DNA from: Nitrosomonas sp.
GTDB taxonomy: Bacteria; Pseudomonadota; Gammaproteobacteria; Burkholderiales; Nitrosomonadaceae
DNA: 64,000 nucleotides
Reading direction: 5' to 3'
Assembly: GCA_016708955.1 (NCBI GenBank)
Contig: JADJES010000012.1
Coordinates: 1-64,000 of the forward strand
Positions 57,528 through 64,000 of this stretch are shown here, piece by piece. The notes under the pieces were generated by a model that did no database searches, was not told the DNA's origin, and saw only the letters and a list, made by a program, of their open reading frames with translations. The position numbers were made by a program, and so were the translations under genes. How positions within the stretch are numbered: position 1 is the stretch's first letter; each line of letters begins with the position of its first letter.

Positions 57528-59912
57528 TTACTTGATACAAACCACTCGCACCTGATGCATATCGGTAACACCCTGTAATACTTTCTCGATTCCATCTTGC
57601 TTCAGCGTTCGCATCCCATCATCCAATGCCGTCACCAGCATTTCCGCCACTCGGGCATGTTCCTGGATATTCTTTTTCAATGCGTCGCTGGCAATCATCA
57701 GTTCATGCAGCCCTACCCGGCCCGAATAACCAGTACCGGCACAGTCATCACAACCGGCTGGTTTACACAAGGTAATCTGCCCCGCATCATCACCGTATTG
57801 TTTGATCCATTGATCATGAACTTCTTGATAGGCGGCTTCCGGATTCGCTTTAAACCGGTCAATATGATTCAATTCATCACAATATTCCGTTAATAAAGAT
57901 TTGATTTCATGTTCACTGGCCACATATGATTCTTTACATTGACACAGACGCTTCGCCAGCCGTTGCGCTAAAACACCCAGCAACGCATCGGCAAAGTTAA
58001 ACGGATCCATCCCCATATCCAGCAAGCGGGTCACAGATTCCGGCGCGCTATTGGTATGCAATGTCGCCAAAACCAGATGTCCCGTTAATGAAGCTTCAAT
58101 CCCGATACTGGTGGTTTCCTTGTCGCGCATCTCACCGACCATAATGATATCCGGATCGGCACGCAGAAAAGACCGCATGATGACCGGAAAGGTCAAACCT
58201 GCCTTAACATTGATCTGCACCTGCCGCAATCCCTTCTGGGTGATCTCAACCGGATCTTCCGCCGTCCAGATTTTGGTTTCCGTGCGATTAAGATATTTCA
58301 ACACCGAATGCAACGTGGTCGTTTTACCCGAGCCGGTTGGGCCACACACAAAAAATAACCCATACGGTTTACTGATTATTTTTTTCAGCTCCTCCAAATT
58401 GTGCGCAGTAAACCCCATCTTATCCAGCGGAATCGGTTCACCGGTAGCGAGTATACGCATGACGACATCTTCCAGTCCGCCTGCTGAAGGAATAGTCGCA
58501 ACGCGCAATTCAATGTCCAATGGCGCAAATTTCCTGAATTTAATCTTGCCATCCTGCGGCCTGCGCTTCTCGGAAATATCCATATCACACATAATCTTAA
58601 TGCGTGTCACCAGCGGATTACGATAACTGGCCGGAACCTCGATATAAGACATTAATGAGCCATCCTTGCGAAAGCGGATTTTGGTTTTCTCTTTTCCTGT
58701 ATAAGGTTCGACATGAATATCCGACACCCCCATCTTATAGGCATCGATGATGATTTTATTGACTAGCTTGACCAGCTCATTGTCGGAAGCTTCTGCAGAT
58801 TCTTCTATTTCGTTGAATCCTTCTTCAACATTCTCATCCGCAAGATTAAACAGCATCTCATTAATATCGCCTGTATCACTTTCACCCTGTTGGCCACCAT
58901 AGAACTGTTCAACCGTTGCATTAAACTCACGCTTGGTGGTAACCGCATAGATAATCTTATGCTTGGGGAAAATAGTGTTGGCGATGCGCTGCGACTTAAC
59001 CCGCTCAGGATCCAACGTTAAAACCACCAGCCCTTCTTTAATTTCATCAATCGGCAACAAGGAATTACTTTCGACATAATCCTTTTTTAAATTTTTAAGC
59101 AAATCCATCGGCCGAATCCGATCCTTTTTAAAAGGCTCATACCGGACCGAAAAAAATGAAGAAAGCGCTTTGCCGATGAGCGGCAAACCAATCTGGAATT
59201 CGTCGAGCAACACATCTTCCAGATCACACCCTTTTTTTCGTGCCGAACGCGTCGCTAACTCAAACTCGGCGGCAGAAATCACTGCATCGAAAATCAAATA
59301 ATCGTATTTTGATTTAAGTAACTGAACGGGCTTCTGACGCTGTTTAAATACAATTGCAAGGGTCTTACAGATTTCAATCATACCTTTAACAGCAGTTGTT
59401 ACCGGGAATGGCTGGTTACTCCTGTTATTAATGGCCTGGACTACGCCCAACAATTCCTGATTATCTGCATTCAGGATCGGCACCACCACCATCTGTTTGG
59501 TTCGATACCCGGTACGCTTATCAACCTCATGCGAAAAGACAAGCGTTGGATTGATTTGTTTTAACTCGCTCTTATTGTAAACATCCTCAATATTGATGAC
59601 TTGCTTCTGCAAACCCGAAAAACCAACAATGCTGTTTTCTGCCACTGGCAATCTCAGGTCCTGGAAAGAATCAAAGCCTGTTTTAACCCGGGAAATAAAA
59701 GCAGATTTATCGTCGCTCAACGCATAGACAGTCAATCGATCCGCATTGAACAATGCACAGATATCCTTGCTAACTTCCAGCATGATTTCGTCGATATCAT
59801 TGGCAGTGTTTATTTTGTTAATAACCATCTGCAAATTTTTAGCAAAATTCAATTCGTTACTGATATCAGTCGCATTCGCTTGTTTGCGTGGTGTCGTTAC
59901 AGTTGTATTCAT
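57528..59912 (-). CDS. GAF-domain PilB/GspE-type secretion ATPase
   Basis: Hexameric assembly ATPase of the type II/IV pilus family with an N-terminal extension. Residues about 25-190 read as a GAF sensor domain (DADRLTVYAL-like start, KTGFDSFQDLRLPVAENSIVG, and YRTKQMVVVPILNADNQELLGVVQ). About 205-345 is a GspE/MshE N-like domain. The ATPase follows: Walker A GPTGSGKTTT, Walker B DPDIIMVGEMRDKETT, His box GHLVLATLHTN. A four-Cys zinc site is present (LCQCKES and later CKPAGCDDCAG). It has 794 residues, about 220 longer than ordinary PilB. It ends a run of minus-strand genes and converges on the pilin gene. Confidence 0.9.
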   Translation of the reverse strand: MNTTVTTPRKQANATDISNELNFAKNLQMVINKINTANDIDEIMLEVSKDICALFNADRLTVYALSDDKSAFISRVKTGFDSFQDLRLPVAENSIVGFSGLQKQVINIEDVYNKSELKQINPTLVFSHEVDKRTGYRTKQMVVVPILNADNQELLGVVQAINNRSNQPFPVTTAVKGMIEICKTLAIVFKQRQKPVQLLKSKYDYLIFDAVISAAEFELATRSARKKGCDLEDVLLDEFQIGLPLIGKALSSFFSVRYEPFKKDRIRPMDLLKNLKKDYVESNSLLPIDEIKEGLVVLTLDPERVKSQRIANTIFPKHKIIYAVTTKREFNATVEQFYGGQQGESDTGDINEMLFNLADENVEEGFNEIEESAEASDNELVKLVNKIIIDAYKMGVSDIHVEPYTGKEKTKIRFRKDGSLMSYIEVPASYRNPLVTRIKIMCDMDISEKRRPQDGKIKFRKFAPLDIELRVATIPSAGGLEDVVMRILATGEPIPLDKMGFTAHNLEELKKIISKPYGLFFVCGPTGSGKTTTLHSVLKYLNRTETKIWTAEDPVEITQKGLRQVQINVKAGLTFPVIMRSFLRADPDIIMVGEMRDKETTSIGIEASLTGHLVLATLHTNSAPESVTRLLDMGMDPFNFADALLGVLAQRLAKRLCQCKESYVASEHEIKSLLTEYCDELNHIDRFKANPEAAYQEVHDQWIKQYGDDAGQITLCKPAGCDDCAGTGYSGRVGLHELMIASDALKKNIQEHARVAEMLVTALDDGMRTLKQDGIEKVLQGVTDMHQVRVVCIK

Positions 59913-59934
59913 GGTATCGGTTTTTTAGAATTTC

Positions 59935-60699
59935 CTAGAATTCGAATAATTGATCGTTCTCAAGCCGTTGAGGACTATATCTTCCTATGTATTGCTGTAT
60001 TTCGCGCATAATGGCATCTGCTTCACTGGGTTTCAGGTGTGTAATAAATATTTCCGCAGTCTGTTCAAGTTTTTCCAATTCTTCCGCCAATAAACTGGGA
60101 CACAGATGTTTAGACCTGATCGCAATATCCCTCTTCTTATTGCAGAAAGCTGATTCAATGATTAAATACTTGAGGTTCTCAATTTTATTAACGGCTGTCC
60201 AGAGCGCATCATTAGTCGTTGTATCGCCGGTAAATACAAGACTCCCCCGCCCGGAATCCAATTGATAACCAACAGCCGGAATCACATGATTCGCAGGCAA
60301 CGGTGTGATTTTTCGTCCATTCAACTCAATTGTATGACCGAGTGATATAGCTTCGTAACGCATGTAGGGCAAGTTATTATCTGGGATTTTGGTGAAATCC
60401 GGCCAAATCTGCCAATTAAACAAATGCGTCTGCAATATATCCAATGTCGCCTGTATCGCATGGATGGTTAGGGGCTTGGTACGTATAGAACCAACGGTAT
60501 CGACCAGAAAAGGAATAAAAGCCACATGATCCAAGTGGGCATGGGTGACAAAGATATGATCAATTTTGACCATCTCCGCAACACTCAGACTTCCCACACC
60601 CGTGCCTGCATCCAGCAAAACATCATCATCCAGAAGCATGGCTGTGGTCTGTGCGCCGCCTCCAATCCCTCCGCTACACCCCAAGATTCTGAGTTTCAA
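59935..60699 (-). CDS. Metallo-beta-lactamase fold hydrolase, class II cyclic nucleotide phosphodiesterase-like
   Basis: Di-metal hydrolase of the MBL fold, 254 residues. The metal-binding HxHxDH motif is THAHLDHVA. Further ligands are in the NHVIPAVGY region (His), GSLVFTGDTT (Asp) and FITHLKPSE (His). The N-terminal LRILGCSGGIGGGAQTTAMLL and overall length resemble 3',5'-cyclic-AMP/GMP phosphodiesterases of the PDE class II group, but RNase Z-like or arylsulfatase-like roles cannot be excluded. It starts 21 bases after the UspA stop and ends 22 bases before the GAF-PilB gene. Confidence 0.8.
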   Translation of the reverse strand: MKLRILGCSGGIGGGAQTTAMLLDDDVLLDAGTGVGSLSVAEMVKIDHIFVTHAHLDHVAFIPFLVDTVGSIRTKPLTIHAIQATLDILQTHLFNWQIWPDFTKIPDNNLPYMRYEAISLGHTIELNGRKITPLPANHVIPAVGYQLDSGRGSLVFTGDTTTNDALWTAVNKIENLKYLIIESAFCNKKRDIAIRSKHLCPSLLAEELEKLEQTAEIFITHLKPSEADAIMREIQQYIGRYSPQRLENDQLFEF

Positions 60700-60720
60700 T
60701 AGATTTACCTCAGCAATTCA

Positions 60721-61152
60721 TTATTTGACCAATAACACGGGAATATTTGATAATTGCATCACTTTGTTGGTTACCGACCCAAGCAACAAGCCGTTTATGC
60801 CTCCCTTTCCACGCGGCCCCATGATGATTTGATCGTATTGTTTTTCAGTAGCAAAGCGAACAATCATTTCAGCGGGGTCACCGACAACAATATGATACTG
60901 GTAAGGAATCCCAGCTTGATCGAGTAAATCACGGGTATTTTGCAGGCTTTTTAAGGCTTCCTCCTGATGGTATTGCTTAATGTCCGCCTGATTAATAAAC
61001 GAGGAAACATTGCCATCCAGCGGATATTGCACATTCAACAAGTGTAATTCCGGCTTTTCCTTGTACCAATCCAGTAATCGAATGAAATCAGCCACTGTTT
61101 TGCTAGCGTTCTCAGAGCCATCTACAGGCAATAGGATTTTTAACATTTTCAA
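60721..61152 (-). CDS. Universal stress protein UspA family
   Basis: Small Rossmann-like protein, 143 residues (or 141 from the second Met). The N-terminal LPVDGSENASKTV is the family start. The ATP-binding motif G-2x-G-9x-G(S/T) is visible as GPRGKGGINGLLLGSVT, so it belongs to the ATP-binding Usp subgroup. It lies in the same tight run as TerC and the MBL protein (about 22-base gaps), so it is probably cotranscribed. Confidence 0.9.
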   Translation of the reverse strand: MKMLKILLPVDGSENASKTVADFIRLLDWYKEKPELHLLNVQYPLDGNVSSFINQADIKQYHQEEALKSLQNTRDLLDQAGIPYQYHIVVGDPAEMIVRFATEKQYDQIIMGPRGKGGINGLLLGSVTNKVMQLSNIPVLLVK

Positions 61153-61175
61153 TCTCTCAATTTTTCATACAGAAG

Positions 61176-61898
61176 CTACTTTTTGGGAATTTTTGCTTCG
61201 GCCAAATCTTCCACTGGCTGGGGTTTCACTTGTTTCCGGGCGGCCAGCACTTTACCCGTCACAATTACCAATAAAGCAGCAGCGGCCGGCGCGACCCATT
61301 GCAAATACTTCGCTTGCGTACTGACCCATTCCTTGGTAACCACATCAGTGACTGCCATATCACCTGCAATCCATCCCAACAACCCAGCACCAATTGCGAT
61401 TGTTATCGGATAACGATCCATAACTTTCATCACCAATTGACTGCCCCATACAATGATGGGCACACTAATCACCAAGCCGAAAATCACCAGACCAATATCG
61501 TCCTTAGCCGCCCCAGCAATAGCAATTACATTATCAAGACTCATCACAGCATCCGCCACAATAACCGTTTTGATAGCACCTACCAAAGTCGTACTGGCAT
61601 CAATCTCGTGCGCCCCTTCCGGTTCAGGTTGCAGTAACTTGACACCGATCCATATCAATAGAGCCGCACCGACGATCTTTAAGTAAGGGATAGCGAGCAG
61701 ACTCAACGCAAAAAAGATCAGCACCACACGTAAAATAATGGCACCAAAAACACCCCAGAAAATGCCAAGCTTGCGTTGTTTCTCAGGCAGACGCCGGCAG
61801 GCAAGCGCAATTACGACGGCATTATCGCCACCCAGCACAATATCAATCGCAATGATTTGCATGACTGCAATCCAGAATTGCGGACTATCAAAACTCAT
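61176..61898 (-). CDS. TerC-family integral membrane protein
   Basis: Membrane protein of the TerC/YjbE family, some members of which are manganese exporters or act in metal homeostasis. It has 240 residues and about seven helices. The metal-binding acidic motif in helix 1 is IIAIDIVLGGDNAVVIAL, repeated as IVADAVMSLDNVIAIAG. A short basic C-terminus follows. Substrate unknown. It starts 52 bases after the patatin gene and ends 23 bases before the Usp gene. Confidence 0.9.
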   Translation of the reverse strand: MSFDSPQFWIAVMQIIAIDIVLGGDNAVVIALACRRLPEKQRKLGIFWGVFGAIILRVVLIFFALSLLAIPYLKIVGAALLIWIGVKLLQPEPEGAHEIDASTTLVGAIKTVIVADAVMSLDNVIAIAGAAKDDIGLVIFGLVISVPIIVWGSQLVMKVMDRYPITIAIGAGLLGWIAGDMAVTDVVTKEWVSTQAKYLQWVAPAAAALLVIVTGKVLAARKQVKPQPVEDLAEAKIPKK

Positions 61899-61950
61899 TT
61901 ATTTTCCCAGACAGAATTTCAATTCAATAAAAAAGTAACAACAGTATTTT

Positions 61951-63093
61951 CTATACTTTGTCTTGTACGCCGATGAACTTCAAAAGTTCATCTTTCTGTT
62001 GCAAGGTATCTTTATATCCCAATGCGATCAAATCCCGGCAGAAAGGGGCTTCAAATAACACGTAACTTAATAAAGTTGAGCCATTGGGTCCCATTGCACC
62101 AATTGCACGATACAGATAACGCATAATCCACGGTAAGGTATGCGTATATTTTTGCGCAATTTCGTTAATACCCTCGCTGGGCGATATCATCATCGCTTCA
62201 ACAGGACGCAACGATATATTTTTTGCTTTAAATACCTCAGGAGGAATCAGCTTGAGTGTTTCATTAATTCGCAACAAACGTTCGAGATCTACATCCAGGC
62301 TATCAACAAATATACTATTTAGCGCATGCCCTGCAATCTGCGCAAAGGGCGGGTAACTCGAAGCGCTCACGCGTTCAGGTTCGTCAGTAACAGCTTTGCG
62401 TACACCAATAATCAGCACCTTATCTGCTCCCAAATGCAGCGCCGGGCTGATGGGCGCCATCTGACGCATTGAGCCATCGCCGAAATACTCGCGGTTCAGT
62501 TTCACGGAGGGAAAAATAAACGGTATTGACGAAGAAGCCATCAAATGCTCGACTCCAATGTCAACGGGAATACCCAATCTTTGCGCTCTTTTCCACGGCA
62601 TCACTTCTCGCGCTGCCTGATAAAAGGTAACCGATTGCCCAGACGTATAGCCCCATGCAGTTAATCCCAGCGCGTGCAACGCTCCAGAACGGATAGAATA
62701 TTGAATAGAACGAAACGGAAAGCGATTTTTCAATAACGCTTCTAAGGGTGCATTGTCCAGAAGGGAAATCGCATTATGTTGACTATACTCATTCGATACT
62801 AATGAAAGCAAACAGCGTAAAGTGTTATGCATTACGCCCATAAAATCTGAGCGATAAATCTGATTGACATGAAAATTCGACCAAACAGCCTCAAGTTGCT
62901 CCACGCCCTCAGCAAAATTGTTCGCTGAAACTGCAATGCTGGCTGCATTAATGGCACCCGCGGAAGTTCCACAAATGACAGGAAAAGGATTGCGTGTCTT
63001 ATCGGGCAATAGCTCAGCAATGGCACGCAATACGCCCACTTGATACGCAGCGCGTGCCCCGCCCCCGGTTAGAACAAGTCCAACCTTAGGCAT
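61951..63093 (-). CDS. Patatin-like phospholipase
   Basis: Serine-Asp dyad acyl hydrolase of the patatin family, about 380 residues. The oxyanion loop is LVLTGGGARAAYQVG, the nucleophile is in GTSAGAI, and the catalytic Asp is in YFGDGSMRQ. No signal peptide is seen, so it acts in the cytoplasm or at the inner face of the membrane. I chose the ATG at 63093 (MPKVGLVL); a longer frame begins at a TTG at 63129 and would overlap the 85-residue gene upstream. Confidence 0.9.
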   Translation of the reverse strand: MPKVGLVLTGGGARAAYQVGVLRAIAELLPDKTRNPFPVICGTSAGAINAASIAVSANNFAEGVEQLEAVWSNFHVNQIYRSDFMGVMHNTLRCLLSLVSNEYSQHNAISLLDNAPLEALLKNRFPFRSIQYSIRSGALHALGLTAWGYTSGQSVTFYQAAREVMPWKRAQRLGIPVDIGVEHLMASSSIPFIFPSVKLNREYFGDGSMRQMAPISPALHLGADKVLIIGVRKAVTDEPERVSASSYPPFAQIAGHALNSIFVDSLDVDLERLLRINETLKLIPPEVFKAKNISLRPVEAMMISPSEGINEIAQKYTHTLPWIMRYLYRAIGAMGPNGSTLLSYVLFEAPFCRDLIALGYKDTLQQKDELLKFIGVQDKV

Positions 63094-63112
63094 GACTAAA
63101 TCTGTTTTCTGT

Positions 63113-63370
63113 TCATGCACGAACTGCAAACTCTGATTTCACCTTCTCCAGCGCATCCCGCAAGGTCTCTTCAGGTAACTTATTTAAAGAATTTGATAAA
63201 ACCTTAGCTGCTTGGCAGGCCGAATCCGGCAATAAAGTACTATCCAGATTGGCCACAAATATGGCTGCAGCCCCTGTGGTATCCAACAGGCATTGACGTT
63301 CATTCATTAATATCTCCATCTCTCCACGTAACATGGAAACTTCTTGTTCTCTAAGTATAGTATTAGGCAT
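63113..63370 (-). CDS. Small conserved-type protein of unknown function (85 aa)
   Basis: I do not recognise the family. The product is a soluble 85-residue protein with two probable helices (MLRGEMEILMNERQCLL and QAAKVLSNSLNKLPEETL) and no membrane segment or cofactor motif. It ends 19 bases before the patatin start, in the same direction, so it is probably the first gene of the run. Coding is supported by operon position and by an open frame of normal codon character, not by a known domain. Confidence 0.6.
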   Translation of the reverse strand: MPNTILREQEVSMLRGEMEILMNERQCLLDTTGAAAIFVANLDSTLLPDSACQAAKVLSNSLNKLPEETLRDALEKVKSEFAVRA

Positions 63371-63520
63371 ATGATTAATCCTTTTAACATTGACACAGTA
63401 TGTGGCCTGTCAATCAATATATCAGAACTATAATTCATCTAAGTTTTGAAATCTGTGAGGTTTGCCACTCTTTTCTATCATTTTTACAACCCATTAACCA
63501 ACGATTCTTATATCCCTATC

Positions 63521-64000
63521 ATGAATAATCATCACCCTGCTGCACTTTATCCTGAGCTCAAACCTTACCGGCAAGGAACATTATCCCTTGATAAAATACA
63601 TACGATGTACTGGGAAGAATCAGGAAATCCTTCGGGCGTACCGGTTGTATTTCTTCATGGCGGTCCCGGCGCCGGAGCGACAGCAGCGCATCGGCGTTTC
63701 TTTGATCCGGCACATTATCGTATTGTCATCTATGATCAAAGAGGTGCAGGGCGTTCAGTACCACTCGGTGAAATTCAAGATAATACAACACTACATCTGA
63801 TTAATGATCTGGAATTACTCAGGCAACACCTAAAAATCGACAAATGGCACATATTCGGCGGATCCTGGGGCAGCACGCTGGCTCTCGCATATGGTCAAGC
63901 GCATCCTGAACGTTGCCTGAGTTTTATGCTGCGCGGGATTTTTCTTTGCCGCAAAGCAGAAATCGATTGGTTTCTCTATGGATTGCGTAATTTATTCCCG
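63521..64000 (+). CDS. pip: Proline iminopeptidase, truncated by window edge
   Basis: Alpha/beta-hydrolase that removes N-terminal proline from peptides. The first 160 residues are visible from the ATG at 63521: oxyanion motif VVFLHGGPGAGA, IVIYDQRGAGRS, and the nucleophile elbow FGGSWGSTLALAY with the catalytic Ser. The rest of the protein lies past the window end. It is divergent from the 85-residue gene, with a 150-base shared upstream region. Confidence 0.93.
   Translation, partial: MNNHHPAALYPELKPYRQGTLSLDKIHTMYWEESGNPSGVPVVFLHGGPGAGATAAHRRFFDPAHYRIVIYDQRGAGRSVPLGEIQDNTTLHLINDLELLRQHLKIDKWHIFGGSWGSTLALAYGQAHPERCLSFMLRGIFLCRKAEIDWFLYGLRNLFP

Noticed and set aside
1..64000. CRISPR array, prophage, defence or toxin-antitoxin locus
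   Set aside because: No regularly spaced repeats, no phage structural genes and no recognisable defence or toxin domains were seen on either strand.

Overview
The window is a 64 kb chromosomal segment of a betaproteobacterial ammonia oxidiser, most likely Nitrosomonas. The decisive evidence is the hydroxylamine-oxidation cluster at 23.2-27.5 kb: octahaem hydroxylamine oxidoreductase (haoA), haoB, cytochrome c554 (cycA) and the NapC-type quinone reductase cM552 (cycB). The di-haem cytochrome c peroxidase, separate nuoC and nuoD genes and the orders purA-hisZ-hflC-hflK-hflX-hfq and ilvB-ilvH-ilvC-psd-pssA-leuA fit the same group. The species cannot be decided from the sequence alone.

Layout. 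0-3.5 kb: xerD (cut by the window edge), an O6-methylguanine methyltransferase and htpG with a clear sigma-32 promoter. 3.8-18.5 kb: a complete 14-gene complex I operon (nuoA to nuoN, minus strand), preceded by tRNA-Leu(GAG), secG and tpiA. 20.1-22.9 kb: pstC-pstA-pstB without pstS or phoU beside it. 23.2-27.5 kb: the hao-cyc cluster. 27.7-32.0 kb: rpsT, then an accessory patch with an N-terminally truncated DDE transposase, a frame-broken IS110-type element and two orphan exported proteins. 32.0-43.5 kb: GNAT acetyltransferase, purA, hisZ, hflC/hflK/hflX/hfq, cytochrome c peroxidase, rppH, proS and a lytic transglycosylase. 43.5-56.5 kb: a TlpA-like thioredoxin, leuA, pssA, psd, ilvC, ilvH, ilvB, tldD, a nitrilase-family hydrolase and glnE. 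56.6-63.4 kb: a type IV pilin behind a sigma-54-like promoter, convergent with a tightly packed six-gene minus-strand run (85-aa protein, patatin, TerC, UspA, metallo-beta-lactamase phosphodiesterase-like protein, GAF-PilB/GspE ATPase). 63.5 kb onward: the start of a proline iminopeptidase.

How the genes work together. HAO oxidises hydroxylamine; electrons leave through c554 and cM552 to the quinone pool, and complex I runs in reverse in these organisms to make NADH. The final block looks like a pilus and envelope module with possible nucleotide sensing.

A striking technical feature is the number of small indels that break conserved genes: xerD, nuoH, hflK, leuA, haoA (twice), haoB (twice) and the IS110 transposase (at least seven times). 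Several lie in homopolymers, and they are densest in sequences that tend to be multicopy in Nitrosomonas. This looks more like residual assembly error than biology, so those genes are annotated as single loci spanning the breaks.

I found no CRISPR array, prophage or obvious defence or toxin system. The best candidates for something new are the six-gene run ending in the GAF-PilB fusion, the possible bridge-RNA region of the IS110 element, and the two orphan exported proteins beside it.
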